From: Mycolicibacterium fluoranthenivorans
Lineage (GTDB): Bacteria; Actinomycetota; Actinomycetes; Mycobacteriales; Mycobacteriaceae
Reading direction: 5' to 3'
Assembly: GCF_011758805.1 (NCBI RefSeq)
Contig: NZ_JAANOW010000002.1
Span: 372,001 to 436,000, forward strand
DNA length: 64,000 nucleotides
The first letter of the stretch is position 1. Every line of letters starts with the position of its first letter. Positions 36,060 to 45,948 of this stretch are shown piece after piece. The position numbers were made by a program, and so were the translations under genes. The notes under the pieces were generated by a model. It ran no database searches and was not told the DNA's origin. It saw only the letters and a program-made list of their open reading frames with translations.

Positions 36060-38039
36060 ATGACGTCTCGCCACGCATTCGGTGACCTCGACCGCTATCT
36101 CGAACTACCCAGGGTCGCCGGACTCGCGGTCTCCCCGGACGGCGCCCGGCTGGTCACCACCGTCAGCGAGATCAACCACGATCGCACCGAATTCGTCACG
36201 GCGATATGGGAATTGGATCCGGCGGGGCAGCTTCCCGCGCGGCGTCTGACCCGGGGGATCAAAGGTGAATCGGCGCCGTCCTTCACCGCCGCCGGAGATC
36301 TGCTGTTCCTCGCGGCCCGCCCCGCGCCCGGTGACGACACACCACCCGCCGCGCTGTGGCAGCTGCCCGCAGCCGGCGGCGAGGCCGTCGAACTGCGCGC
36401 ACTCCCCGGCGGGGTCAGCGCCGTGCACACCGCGACCGCAGCCGACCGCGTCCTCGTCACGGCGCCGCTGCTGCCGTCGGCGGCCACCGTCGAAGACGAC
36501 GCCCGGTTGCGTGCGCTGCGCAAGGACAACAAGGTCTCGGCAATCCTGCACACCCGCTACCCGGTGCGGCACTGGGATCACGACCTCGGGCCCGACCAGC
36601 CCCACCTGCTCGACGCGGCCGACTCCCGTGACCTCACCCCGGCGCCCGGAGCCGCGCTGCGCGAAGCCGGTGTCGCGGTCAGCGCCGACGGCACGTTCGT
36701 GGTGACATCGTGGCAGGCCGCCGGACCCGGTGCCGTGATCCGTGTCGTGTTGATGCGCATCGACACCGCCACCGGCGTTCGTCAGGTGATCGTCGACGAC
36801 CCCGATGCAGATCTCGGCCATCCGGCGATCTCGCCGGATGGTGGACGGCTCGCTTTCCTGCGCGAGACGGTGTCCACCCCCGAGCTGGCGCCGCGGATCA
36901 CGTTGTGCGTCATGAGGTTCGGTGAACCGTGGGTGGAGGTGAGCGCGCAGTGGGATCGCTGGCCGTCGTCGGTGAGCTGGACGACCGACGGCACCGCCCT
37001 GGTGATCACCGCCGACGACGGGGGCGGGTGCCCGATCTTCTCGGTGCACCCGGAAACCGGTGCCGTGACGCGGCTGACCCACGATGACCATAGTTACGCG
37101 GAGGTGCGCACCGCGCCCGGCGGCGTCATCTACGCGCTGCGCCATTCTTACGCTGCGCCGCCCCATCCGGTGCGGATTGACGCGGACGGGCGGGTCGTCA
37201 CGCTGCCGTGCGTCGAGATTCCTTCGCTGCCAGGCACATTGGAAGAGCTGACGGCCACGGCCGAGGACGGCGCGGCCGTGCGGTCCTGGCTGGTGCTACC
37301 AGAGGGGAACGAACCCGCACCGCTGCTGTTGTGGGTGCACGGCGGACCGCTGGGCAGTTGGAACGCCTGGCATTGGCGCTGGAACCCCTGGCTGATGGCC
37401 GCCGCCGGCTACGCCGTGCTGATGCCCGACCCCGCGTTGTCCACCGGTTACGGACAGCACTTCATCCAGCGCGGTTGGGGTGCCTGGGGTGCGGCGCCCT
37501 ATACGGATCTGATGGCGGCCACCGACGCGGCCTGTGCCCATCCGAGGATCGATGCCGGCCGGACCGCCGCCATGGGCGGATCGTTCGGCGGCTATATGGC
37601 CAACTGGATCGCCGGGCACACCGACCGCTTCGATGCCATCGTCACCCACGCCAGCCTGTGGGCGCTGGACCAGTTCGGCCACACCACCGACGGCGCGTAC
37701 TGGTGGGCGCGCGAGATGACCGAGCAGATGACACAACACAATTCACCACACCGGCAGGTCGGCTCCATCAACACCCCGATGCTGGTGATCCACGGCGACA
37801 AGGACTATCGCGTCCCTGTCGGTGAGGCGCTGCGGCTCTGGTACGAGCTACTCACCGAGTCGGCACTGCCGGCCGACCCGGATGACGGCACCAGTGCCCA
37901 TCAGTTCCTGTACTTTCCCTCCGAGGGGCACTGGATCGCGCAGCCGCAGCACACCAAGATCTGGTACCAGGTCACCCTCGCGTTCCTGGCCCGCCACGTT
38001 CTGGGTGAGGACGGCGCCGTGCCCGAGACGCTCGGGTAG
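36060..38039 (+). CDS. S9-family prolyl oligopeptidase-like serine peptidase
   Basis: The product is 659 aa from the ATG at 36060; the earlier in-frame start lies inside the lipoprotein gene. An N-terminal beta-propeller-like region contains Asp-rich repeats ('VSPDGARLVTTVSEINHDRTEF', 'ISPDGGRLAFLRE'). The C-terminal alpha/beta-hydrolase domain has the nucleophile 'AAMGGSFGGYMANWI' (Ser508), 'HGDKDYRVPVGEALRLW' (Asp) and 'YFPSEGHWIAQPQH' (His). It has no signal peptide and is therefore cytoplasmic. It degrades short peptides; the specificity is not predictable. Confidence 0.93.
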   Translation: MTSRHAFGDLDRYLELPRVAGLAVSPDGARLVTTVSEINHDRTEFVTAIWELDPAGQLPARRLTRGIKGESAPSFTAAGDLLFLAARPAPGDDTPPAALWQLPAAGGEAVELRALPGGVSAVHTATAADRVLVTAPLLPSAATVEDDARLRALRKDNKVSAILHTRYPVRHWDHDLGPDQPHLLDAADSRDLTPAPGAALREAGVAVSADGTFVVTSWQAAGPGAVIRVVLMRIDTATGVRQVIVDDPDADLGHPAISPDGGRLAFLRETVSTPELAPRITLCVMRFGEPWVEVSAQWDRWPSSVSWTTDGTALVITADDGGGCPIFSVHPETGAVTRLTHDDHSYAEVRTAPGGVIYALRHSYAAPPHPVRIDADGRVVTLPCVEIPSLPGTLEELTATAEDGAAVRSWLVLPEGNEPAPLLLWVHGGPLGSWNAWHWRWNPWLMAAAGYAVLMPDPALSTGYGQHFIQRGWGAWGAAPYTDLMAATDAACAHPRIDAGRTAAMGGSFGGYMANWIAGHTDRFDAIVTHASLWALDQFGHTTDGAYWWAREMTEQMTQHNSPHRQVGSINTPMLVIHGDKDYRVPVGEALRLWYELLTESALPADPDDGTSAHQFLYFPSEGHWIAQPQHTKIWYQVTLAFLARHVLGEDGAVPETLG

Positions 38040-38050
38040 CTTCACAGTCC

Positions 38051-39304
38051 ATGACCTCGCAGCGGGAATTCGACCTCGTCCTGTACGGCGCCACCGGCTT
38101 CGCCGGCAAACTCACCGCCGAGTACCTGGCCAAGGCGGCCGGCCCGGCCCGGATCGCGCTGGCCGGGCGGTCCGCCGACAAAGTGCGTGCGGTGCGCGAC
38201 GCCTTGGGGGAGTCGGCCGCCTCATGGACCATCATCGAAGCCGATGCGGGGGTGCCGGCCACGCTGGCGGCGATGGCCGAGCGCACCCAGGTGGTCGTCA
38301 CCACCGTCGGGCCCTACACCCGCTACGGCCTGCCGCTGGTGGCCGCCTGCGTGGAAGCCGGCACCGACTACGCCGATCTCACCGGTGAGACACCGTTCAT
38401 CCGCGACAGTGTCGACCAATTCCACAAGCAGGCCGCCGATACCGGCGTCCGCATCGTGCATTCCTGCGGATTCGACTCGGTCCCTTCCGATCTCACCGTC
38501 TATGCCCTCTACGACAAGGTGCGCGCCGACGGGACCGGTGACCTCACCGACACCGACCTGGTGTTGCGCACCTTCGCCGGCGGGGTATCCGGTGGCACCG
38601 TCGCCTCGATGATGGAGTTCTTCCGCACGGCCGCCGGTGATCCGGATATCCGGCGCGAAATGCTCGACCCGTACACGCTGAGCACAGACCGTGCCGCCGA
38701 GCCCGATCTGGGACACCAGTCGGATACGCCCTGGATTCGCGGCGTCCAGATCGCGCCCGAACTGGCCGGCGTGTGGACCGGTGCGTTTGCGATGGCAGCG
38801 CCGAACTCGCGAATCGTGCGGCGCAGTAACGCCCTTCTGGACTGGGCATATGGCCGAACGTTCCGCTATGCCGAGCACATGAGCACGGGTTCCTCGGTGC
38901 TGGCACCGGTCGTCGCCGCGGTGGACACCGCCGTGAACGCCGCGGCCCTCGGCCTCGGAATGAAGTACCTCAACAAGGTGCCGTCGGCCCTGCTGGAGCG
39001 GATCGTGCCGAAACCCGGCACCGGGCCGAGCGAACAAACCAGGGAAAACGGGCACTACCGCATCGAGACGTACACCACGACCAGCACGGGTGCGCGCTAC
39101 CGGGCCGTCATCGCCCAGCAGGGCGATCCCGGCTACAAGGCGACTGCGGTGCTGCTCGGCGAGAGCGGGCTGGCGCTGGCGCTGGACCGGGACCGGCTCT
39201 CCGATCTGCGTGGCGTACTGACGCCCGCCGCGGCGATGGGCGACGCACTGCTCACCCGGCTTCCGGCCGCCGGGGTGACATTGGAGACCACCCGGCTGGA
39301 TTGA
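38051..39304 (+). CDS. saccharopine dehydrogenase-like / trans-acting enoyl reductase family protein
   Basis: The product is 417 aa. It has an N-terminal Rossmann fold 'FDLVLYGATGFAGKLTAEYLAKAAG', 'IALAGRSADKVRAV', and the family segment 'VVTTVGPYTRYGLPLVAACVEAGTDYADLTGETPFIRDSVDQFH ... HSCGFDSVPSDLTVYALYD'. M. tuberculosis Rv2449c sits at the same place next to valS, and relatives such as Rv2953 reduce polyketide enoyl intermediates in trans. A lipid-reductase role is therefore possible, but no polyketide synthase is nearby. Confidence 0.88.
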   Translation: MTSQREFDLVLYGATGFAGKLTAEYLAKAAGPARIALAGRSADKVRAVRDALGESAASWTIIEADAGVPATLAAMAERTQVVVTTVGPYTRYGLPLVAACVEAGTDYADLTGETPFIRDSVDQFHKQAADTGVRIVHSCGFDSVPSDLTVYALYDKVRADGTGDLTDTDLVLRTFAGGVSGGTVASMMEFFRTAAGDPDIRREMLDPYTLSTDRAAEPDLGHQSDTPWIRGVQIAPELAGVWTGAFAMAAPNSRIVRRSNALLDWAYGRTFRYAEHMSTGSSVLAPVVAAVDTAVNAAALGLGMKYLNKVPSALLERIVPKPGTGPSEQTRENGHYRIETYTTTSTGARYRAVIAQQGDPGYKATAVLLGESGLALALDRDRLSDLRGVLTPAAAMGDALLTRLPAAGVTLETTRLD

Positions 39305-39398
39305 CACCGGGCAGCGTCGAACCCCTGTGGGCGAGGGCCCGATCCGGCTAGGGTCGAGTGCGGGTAGGACGTCAACCAGCGATGAAGGTGGGGATGAA

Positions 39399-39971
39399 AT
39401 GGCCGGTCTGGATGATCTCTTCGCACAGATTCCGGTACGCGATATTGCGACGAAGCTGGGGGCCGATGAAGGCGAGGTGAACAACGCCATCCGGACCCTG
39501 GTCCCGGCCCTGGTGGGCGGACTGCAGCACAACGTCACGTCCGGCGATATCGACTCCAGCACGCTGGAGTCGGCGGTCACCGCACAGGGGGCCAGCGGAC
39601 TGCTGGACGGCGGCGTGAGCGTCGACCAGGTGGATCAGGCCGAGGGCGACAACATCGTCGCCCACATCTTCGGCGGTAACGACACCAACCAGGTGGCCTC
39701 GGCGCTCGCGGACAGCGGAGCCGGGGGAAGCAGCCTGATCAAGCAGCTGCTGCCGATCCTGGCCCCCATCGTGCTGGCCTATATCGGCAAGCAGTTCGCG
39801 CAGAACAACGCCACGCCGGCCGCTTCGGCCGCTTCGGGCGGAGGTGGCGGATTGGGCGACATCCTGGGCAGTGTCCTCGCCGGCGCCGGCGGTGGAGGCG
39901 GCGCGGGTAACAACCCGCTGGGCAACATCCTCGGCGGCGTGCTCGGTGGACTCCTCGGCGGCAAGAAGTAG
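39399..39971 (+). CDS. DUF937 domain protein
   Basis: The product is 190 aa from the ATG at 39399 with GGTGGGG upstream. The DUF937 region (about residues 1-125) includes 'LFAQIPVRDIATKLGADEGEVNNAIRTLVPALVGGLQHN' and 'HIFGGNDTNQVASAL', then a single hydrophobic helix ('LLPILAPIVLAYIGKQF'). The C-terminal 55 residues are Gly/Ala/Leu repeats ('GGGGGLGDILGSVLAGAGGGGGAG ... ILGGVLGGLLGGKK'). The function is unknown; the Gly-rich tail suggests self-association or membrane contact. Confidence 0.87.
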   Translation: MAGLDDLFAQIPVRDIATKLGADEGEVNNAIRTLVPALVGGLQHNVTSGDIDSSTLESAVTAQGASGLLDGGVSVDQVDQAEGDNIVAHIFGGNDTNQVASALADSGAGGSSLIKQLLPILAPIVLAYIGKQFAQNNATPAASAASGGGGGLGDILGSVLAGAGGGGGAGNNPLGNILGGVLGGLLGGKK

Positions 39972-40106
39972 CCCAAGAAGTAGCCTGCGCCGCCGAGCGT
40001 CGACTTCTCGTCGGCGAAGGGGCGATCGGCCACCATCACGTCGACGTTCGGCGATCAGGGCGGGGCGACGGCCGGTCGGTCCGCGCGGCCTTTCTAGAAT
40101 GACCAG

Positions 40107-42743
40107 GTGACTGCCAGCCCTTCCTCGCGCGCCGATGCCCTTCCCAAGTCATGGGAGCCGGGTGCGGTAGAAAGCGAGCTCTATCAGGGTTGGGTCGACG
40201 CGGGCTACTTCACGGCCGACCCGTCGAGCACCAAGCCGCCGTACTCGATCGTCCTGCCGCCGCCGAACGTGACCGGCAGCCTGCACATGGGCCACGCGCT
40301 GGACCACACGCTGATGGACGCCCTGACCCGGCGCAAGCGCATGCAGGGTTTCGAGGTGCTGTGGCTGCCCGGCATGGATCACGCCGGCATCGCCACCCAG
40401 TCGGTGGTGGAGAAGCAGCTTGCCGTCGACGGCAAGACCAAAGAGGACTTCGGCCGCGAACTGTTCGTCGACAAGGTGTGGGACTGGAAGCGCGAATCCG
40501 GTGGCACCATCGGCGGGCAGATGCGCCGGCTCGGCGACGGGGTGGACTGGAGTCGCGACCGGTTCACCATGGACGAGGGTCTGTCCCGTGCGGTGCGCAC
40601 CATCTTCAAGCGGCTCTATGACGCCGGGCTGATCTACCAGGCCGAGCGCCTGGTGAACTGGTCGCCGGTGCTGCAGACCGCGATCAGCGACCTCGAGGTG
40701 AAGTACGAGGACGTCGAGGGCGAGCTGGTGTCGTTCCGGTACGGATCTCTCGACGACGCGCAACCGCATATCGTGGTGGCCACCACCCGGCTGGAGACCA
40801 TGCTCGGCGACACCGCCATCGCGGTGCATCCCGATGACGAGCGCTACCGCGCGCTGGTCGGCACGACGCTGCCGCACCCGTTCCTGGACCGCGACGTCAT
40901 CATCGTCGCCGACGCCCACGTCGATCCCGAATTCGGTACCGGCGCAGTCAAAGTCACCCCCGCACACGACCCGAACGACTTCGAGATCGGTGTCCGGCAC
41001 AACCTCGCCATGCCGTCCATCCTGGACAAGGCCGGCGCGATCACCGGCACCGGAACGCCATTCGACGGCATGGACCGGTTCGAGGCGCGCGTCGCGGTGC
41101 GTGAGGCGCTGGCCGCCGACGGCCGCATCGTCGCCGAGAAGCGTCCGTATCTGCACAGTGTCGGCCACTCCGAGCGCAGCGGCGAGCCCATCGAGCCGCG
41201 GCTGAGCCTGCAGTGGTGGGTCAAGGTCGAGTCACTGGCCAAGGCGGCCGGGGACGCAGTGCGGGGCGGCGACACCGTGATTCACCCCGCCAGCCTGGAA
41301 CCGCGCTGGTTCGCGTGGGTGGACAACATGCACGACTGGTGCATCTCGCGCCAGCTCTGGTGGGGCCACCGCATCCCGATCTGGCACGGTCCCGACGGTC
41401 AGCAGGTGTGTCTGGGTCCCGACGAGACCGCGCCCGAGGGCTGGGTGCAGGACCCGGATGTGCTCGACACCTGGTTCTCATCGGCGCTGTGGCCGTTCTC
41501 CACGATGGGCTGGCCGGAGAAGACCCCCGAGCTGGAGAAGTTCTATCCGACCAGCGTGCTGGTCACCGGCTACGACATCCTGTTCTTCTGGGTGGCCCGG
41601 ATGATGATGTTCGGCACCTTCGTCGCCGGTGACGATGTGGTGGCTGCCGGCACGGTGCCGTTCCGGAACGTCTTCCTGCACGGCCTGATCCGCGACGAGT
41701 TCGGCCGAAAGATGAGCAAGTCCAAGGGCAACGGTATCGACCCGCTCGATTGGGTGGAGAAGTTCGGTGCCGACGCCCTGCGGTTCACCCTGGCCCGCGG
41801 TGCGAGCCCCGGTGGCGACCTGTCGATCGGTGAGGACGCTGCGCGTGCTTCGCGCAACTTCGCCACCAAGTTGTTCAACGCCACCAAGTTCGCGCTGATG
41901 AACGGTGCGGCCCCCGCGCCGCTGCCCGCCGCGGGTGAACTCACCGACGCCGACCGGTGGATCCTGGGCCGGCTCGAGGAGGTGCGCGCCGAGGCCGACG
42001 CCGCGCTGGAGGCTTACGAGTTCAGCCGAGCCTGTGAGGCGCTGTACCACTTCGCCTGGGACGAGTTCTGCGACTGGTACGTCGAGCTGGCCAAAGTGCA
42101 GCTCTCGCAAGGTATTACGCACACCACTGCGGTGCTGGCCGCGGTGCTCGACGCGCTGCTGAAGCTGCTGCACCCGGTGATGCCGTTTGTCACCGAGACG
42201 CTGTGGACGACGCTCACCGGCGGTGAGTCGCTGGTGATCGCGGACTGGCCGGCACCGTCGGGCTTTGCGCTGGATTCCGTTGCCGCCCGGCGCGTCGCGG
42301 ATATGCAGAAGCTGGTGACCGAGGTGCGCAGGTTCCGCAGCGATCAGGGCCTGGCCGACCGGCAGCGGGTCCCGGCCCGGCTCAGCGGTCTCGACGTCGC
42401 GGACGTGCAGTCCCAGCTGCCGGCGGTGACCGCCCTGGCCTGGCTCACCGAACCGGCCGACGGTTTCACCGCCTCGGCGTCGGTCGAGGTGCGGCTGTCC
42501 GAGGGCACCGTCGTGGTGGAGCTGGACACCTCCGGCACCGTCGACGTCGCCGCCGAACGGCGCCGCCTGGAGAAGGATCTGGCCGCCGCGCAGAAGGAAT
42601 TGGTCCAGACCGCAGGCAAACTCGGCAACGCCGAATTCCTGGCCAAGGCCCCCGAAGCCGTCGTCGACAAGATCAAGGGCCGCCAGCAGCTGGCCCAGGA
42701 AGAGGTCGAGCGGATCACGGCTCGCCTGGCCGCACTCGCATGA
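40107..42743 (+). CDS. valS: valyl-tRNA synthetase
   Basis: The product is 878 aa from a GTG at 40107. It has the class I signature '[15 protein letters not shown]' (HMGH at 60-63) and 'KMSKS' at 535-539, with an editing domain between them ('[25 protein letters not shown]'). A C-terminal anticodon domain and a coiled-coil tRNA-binding arm ('[45 protein letters not shown]') complete it. It charges tRNA-Val in the cytoplasm. It overlaps folC by 4 nt, as in other mycobacteria. Confidence 0.98.
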   Translation: MTASPSSRADALPKSWEPGAVESELYQGWVDAGYFTADPSSTKPPYSIVLPPPNVTGSLHMGHALDHTLMDALTRRKRMQGFEVLWLPGMDHAGIATQSVVEKQLAVDGKTKEDFGRELFVDKVWDWKRESGGTIGGQMRRLGDGVDWSRDRFTMDEGLSRAVRTIFKRLYDAGLIYQAERLVNWSPVLQTAISDLEVKYEDVEGELVSFRYGSLDDAQPHIVVATTRLETMLGDTAIAVHPDDERYRALVGTTLPHPFLDRDVIIVADAHVDPEFGTGAVKVTPAHDPNDFEIGVRHNLAMPSILDKAGAITGTGTPFDGMDRFEARVAVREALAADGRIVAEKRPYLHSVGHSERSGEPIEPRLSLQWWVKVESLAKAAGDAVRGGDTVIHPASLEPRWFAWVDNMHDWCISRQLWWGHRIPIWHGPDGQQVCLGPDETAPEGWVQDPDVLDTWFSSALWPFSTMGWPEKTPELEKFYPTSVLVTGYDILFFWVARMMMFGTFVAGDDVVAAGTVPFRNVFLHGLIRDEFGRKMSKSKGNGIDPLDWVEKFGADALRFTLARGASPGGDLSIGEDAARASRNFATKLFNATKFALMNGAAPAPLPAAGELTDADRWILGRLEEVRAEADAALEAYEFSRACEALYHFAWDEFCDWYVELAKVQLSQGITHTTAVLAAVLDALLKLLHPVMPFVTETLWTTLTGGESLVIADWPAPSGFALDSVAARRVADMQKLVTEVRRFRSDQGLADRQRVPARLSGLDVADVQSQLPAVTALAWLTEPADGFTASASVEVRLSEGTVVVELDTSGTVDVAAERRRLEKDLAAAQKELVQTAGKLGNAEFLAKAPEAVVDKIKGRQQLAQEEVERITARLAALA

Positions 42744-44146
42744 CCGACCCGGAGCCCACCCCGGACGAGATCGCGGCACTGCTGCAGGTCGAGCATCTGC
42801 TCGACCAGCGGTGGCCGGAGACGAAGATCGAACCGAGCACGGCGCGTATCGAGGCGCTGCTGGAACTGCTGGGCTCACCGCAGCGCAGCTATCCGTCGAT
42901 CCACATTGCCGGAACCAACGGCAAGACGTCGGTGGCGCGCATCATCGACGCCCTGCTGATCGCGCTGCACCGCCGCACCGGGCGGACCACCAGCCCGCAC
43001 CTCCAGTCGGCTGTCGAGCGCATCTCGATCGACGGAAAGCCGCTGACCCCAGCGCAATACGTCGCCGTCTACCGTGAGATCGAACCGTTCATCGAACTCG
43101 TCGATGCGCAATCCGAAGCGGCCGGTGGACCGAAGATGAGCAAGTTCGAGGTGCTCACCGCGATGGCCTTCGCCGCCTTCGCCGATGCCCCGGTCGATAT
43201 CGCCGTGGTGGAGACGGGCCTCGGGGGCCGCTGGGATGCCACCAACGTGGTCAACGCGCCCGTCACCGTCATCACGCCGATCGGGCTGGACCACACCGAC
43301 TATCTCGGTGACACCATCGCGCAGATCGCGGGGGAGAAGGCCGGGATCATCACCAAACAGGACGATGACCTGGTGCCCACCGATACCGTCGCGGTGATCG
43401 GTCGCCAGTCGCCGGAGGCCATGGAGGTGCTGCTGGCGCAGGCGGTGACAGCCGATGCCGCGGTGGCGCGCGAGGATTCGGAGTTCGCGGTGCGCAGCCG
43501 CCAAGTGGCCGTCGGCGGTCAGGTGTTGTCGCTGCAGGGGCTCGGCGGGGTGTACGAGGACATCTTCCTGCCGCTGCACGGTGCCCATCAGGCGCACAAC
43601 GCGGTGCTCGCCCTGGCCGCGGTCGAGGCCTTCTTCGGCGCCGGCGCAGACCGTCAGCTCGATATCGACGCGGTGCGGGCCGGTTTCGCTGCCGCGGCCA
43701 GTCCCGGGCGGCTGGAGCGGGTGCGCAGCGCGCCGACGGTGTTCGTGGATGCCGCGCACAACCCGGCCGGTGCCACCGCGCTGGCCGAAGCGCTGGCCGA
43801 GGAGTTCGATTTCCGCTTCCTGGTCGGGGTCGTGTCGGTGATGGCCGACAAGGACGTCGACGGCATCCTCGCGGCGCTGGAGCCTGCGTTCGATCAGATC
43901 GTCGTCACCCACAACGGGTCGCCGCGTGCCCTGGACGTCGAAGAACTGGCGACGCTGGCCGAGCAGCGGTTCGGTGCGGAGCGGGTGCTCACCGCGGCCA
44001 CGCTGCCCGACGCGATAGAGACCGCCATCGCGCAGGTGGAGGAGTCCGCCGGTGCGGAAGGGGTGTCGGGCAGTGGCATCGTCATCACCGGCTCGGTGGT
44101 GACGGCGGGCGCCGCCCGCACCTTGTTCGGACGGGACCCGGCATGA
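42740..44146 (+). CDS. folC: folylpolyglutamate synthase / dihydrofolate synthase
   Basis: The product is 468 aa. It has the Mur-ligase-type P-loop '[17 protein letters not shown]' (58-65), '[40 protein letters not shown]', '[12 protein letters not shown]' and '[17 protein letters not shown]'. It adds glutamate to dihydropteroate and folates. The start overlaps valS (ATGA) and the stop overlaps the DUF4233 gene (ATGA), so three genes are coupled. Confidence 0.97.
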   Translation: MTDPEPTPDEIAALLQVEHLLDQRWPETKIEPSTARIEALLELLGSPQRSYPSIHIAGTNGKTSVARIIDALLIALHRRTGRTTSPHLQSAVERISIDGKPLTPAQYVAVYREIEPFIELVDAQSEAAGGPKMSKFEVLTAMAFAAFADAPVDIAVVETGLGGRWDATNVVNAPVTVITPIGLDHTDYLGDTIAQIAGEKAGIITKQDDDLVPTDTVAVIGRQSPEAMEVLLAQAVTADAAVAREDSEFAVRSRQVAVGGQVLSLQGLGGVYEDIFLPLHGAHQAHNAVLALAAVEAFFGAGADRQLDIDAVRAGFAAAASPGRLERVRSAPTVFVDAAHNPAGATALAEALAEEFDFRFLVGVVSVMADKDVDGILAALEPAFDQIVVTHNGSPRALDVEELATLAEQRFGAERVLTAATLPDAIETAIAQVEESAGAEGVSGSGIVITGSVVTAGAARTLFGRDPA

Positions 44147-44532
44147 CGACGCCGGCGACACCGACCGATCCGTGGAAGAGCTTCCGCGGTGTGATGGCCG
44201 GAACCCTGATTCTGGAGGCCATCGTCGTGCTGCTGGCCCTGCCGGTGGTGTCCTTCGGCAAGGGCGGTCTGACCTGGGTGTCCGGCGGCTTCCTGATCGG
44301 GATGACCGTGCTGCTGGTGCTGCTGTCCGGAGTGCAGGGCCGCCCGGGCGCCATCTGGATCAACTTCGGGGTGCAGTTGGTGCTCGTCGCAGGTGCCTTC
44401 ATCCATTGGGGCATCGGCTTCATCGGGGTGGTCTTCGCATTGGTCTGGGCGTTGTTGATCGTCCTGCGGGGTGAGGTCAAGCGCCGGCAGGAGCGTGGAC
44501 TGCTGCCCGGCCAGCAGGATGCGCCGGATTGA
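44143..44532 (+). CDS. DUF4233 membrane protein
   Basis: The product is 129 aa. It has four membrane spans: about residues 16-36, 42-62, 68-84 and 88-107. The N-terminal 'DPWKSFRGVMAGTLILEAIVVLLALPVV' and 'FGVQLVLVAGAFIHWGIGFIGVVFALVWALLIVLR' are DUF4233 hallmarks. It is always found behind folC in mycobacteria (Rv2446c position). The function is unknown. Confidence 0.92.
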   Translation: MTTPATPTDPWKSFRGVMAGTLILEAIVVLLALPVVSFGKGGLTWVSGGFLIGMTVLLVLLSGVQGRPGAIWINFGVQLVLVAGAFIHWGIGFIGVVFALVWALLIVLRGEVKRRQERGLLPGQQDAPD

Positions 44533-45188
44533 GTCTGCGTCCGGTTCTTCGGCAACTGCCGCATCAGCTTTCGGGGCTGCTACGGGATCTGCCGCTGTTC
44601 GTGCTCGCGCCCGCGATCCGTGGTCGCCATCTGCGGTGGGGAGCCACCGACGCAGAAGTGGCCGCGCGCCTGCCGGGGGATGACCATGTGCCCGGCGCCC
44701 AGTTCGTGGCCACCCGCGCCATCGACATCGCCGCCCCGCCCGCCGACGTCTGGCCGTGGCTGGTGCAAGTGGGCGCCGGCCGGGCCGGGTGGTACAGCCA
44801 CGATCTGCTGGACAACCTCGGCAAGCCCAGCGCCACCGAGATCATCGCGCCACTGCAGGACCTCGCGCCGGGGGACTGGGTGCCGATGTCGCCGTTCGGC
44901 ACTCCGTCGGAGAAGACGGCCTTCCGGGTCGAGTCGATGCGCGCACCGGAACTGATGGTGTGGACGAAACCGGACAGCGCGTGGGTCTGGCGGCTGACGG
45001 CGACCCCGGCGGGCACCCGGCTGGTCACCCGTGTGCACGTCCGCTACGACTGGCGGCGCCCCTGGCTCGCCGTCTTCGGTGTGCTGCTGATGGAGTTCGG
45101 TGATTTCGCCATGCAGCGGCGGATGCTGCGCGGTATCACGCAGCGGGCCGAATCGCTGGCCGGACGGGGTTCGTCGGGACCGATCTGA
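44529..45188 (+). CDS. SRPBCC-like conserved protein
   Basis: The product is 219 aa from a TTG overlapping the DUF4233 stop by 4 nt (TTGA); no better start is in frame nearby. From about residue 60 it reads as a SRPBCC/START-like fold: 'FVATRAIDIAAPPADVWPWLVQVGAGRAGWYSHDLLDNLG', 'DWVPMSPFGTPSEKTAFRVESM', 'WVWRLTATPAGTRLVTRVHVRYDW'. The C-terminal region has a hydrophobic helix. It probably binds a hydrophobic small molecule. It is not obviously present between Rv2446c and ndkA in M. tuberculosis, so it may be a local addition. Confidence 0.8.
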   Translation: MSLRPVLRQLPHQLSGLLRDLPLFVLAPAIRGRHLRWGATDAEVAARLPGDDHVPGAQFVATRAIDIAAPPADVWPWLVQVGAGRAGWYSHDLLDNLGKPSATEIIAPLQDLAPGDWVPMSPFGTPSEKTAFRVESMRAPELMVWTKPDSAWVWRLTATPAGTRLVTRVHVRYDWRRPWLAVFGVLLMEFGDFAMQRRMLRGITQRAESLAGRGSSGPI

Positions 45189-45233
45189 GCCTGGTGTCGC
45201 AGGCTCCGGTTACCGACCGGTACGCTGTCCGCC

Positions 45234-45653
45234 GTGACTGAGCGCACCCTTGTTTTGATCAAGCCCGACGGCGTTGCACGCCACCTGATCGGCGAGATCG
45301 TCAGCCGGATCGAGCGCAAGGGCCTGACCTTCGCGGCACTTGAGCTCAAGGTCGTCAGCGACGACCTGGCCCGCCAGCATTACGCCGAGCACGACGGCAA
45401 GCCGTTCTTCGGGTCGTTGCTGGAGTTCATCACCTCCGGTCCGGTGGTGGCGGCCGTGGTCGAGGGACCGCGCGCGATCGCCGCGTTCCGTCAGATCGCG
45501 GGCGGCACCGACCCGGTGGAGAAGGCCACGCCGGGCACCATCCGTGGCGACCTGGCTCTGGTCACCCAGGACAACCTGGTCCACGGCTCCGATTCACCCG
45601 AGTCGGCGGCCCGTGAAATCGCTCTCTGGTTCCCCGGCCTGACGGGCGCTTAG
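45234..45653 (+). CDS. ndk: nucleoside diphosphate kinase
   Basis: The product is 139 aa from a GTG. '[30 protein letters not shown]' opens the fold; the phospho-accepting His117 lies in '[15 protein letters not shown]'. It transfers gamma-phosphate among NTPs. Length and motifs are complete. It lies between folC and rne as in M. tuberculosis (Rv2445c). Confidence 0.97.
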   Translation: MTERTLVLIKPDGVARHLIGEIVSRIERKGLTFAALELKVVSDDLARQHYAEHDGKPFFGSLLEFITSGPVVAAVVEGPRAIAAFRQIAGGTDPVEKATPGTIRGDLALVTQDNLVHGSDSPESAAREIALWFPGLTGA

Positions 45654-45948
45654 CTCGCGGTTGGGCCCGCTTCGTCAGATTCCGGCTCGCGGTGTGGGAT
45701 ACTGGCCCTGGGAGATCGGCGCCACAAGGGGTCCGAACTCCCGGATGAAGACTTCGACGAGCGCGACCACCGCGATCTTGCGGTGAGGCGCCGACCGTCC
45801 AGCCATCATTCAGCCAGGCACCGAGTGGGTTCATCCGAACTGCTCGGGGCGAGACCATAACAAGTCCGGGGTAAGTGTCCCGGACCCATAGCGGAAGCCC
45901 TCGCGTGGCCGCGTCGATCTGACGCGCCCGGGGGCTTGAGGAGAATAC
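45654..45948 (+). promoter_or_regulatory. 295-nt leader between ndk and rne
   Basis: This contains no ORF. It has a perfect 7-bp stem GTCCGGG/CCCGGAC (45865-45871/45880-45886) and several GC-rich inverted segments around 45716-45790 (GGCGCC at the left, GGCGCC at the right). RNase E genes are commonly controlled through cleavage of their own long leader; a similar role is plausible here. Confidence 0.4.
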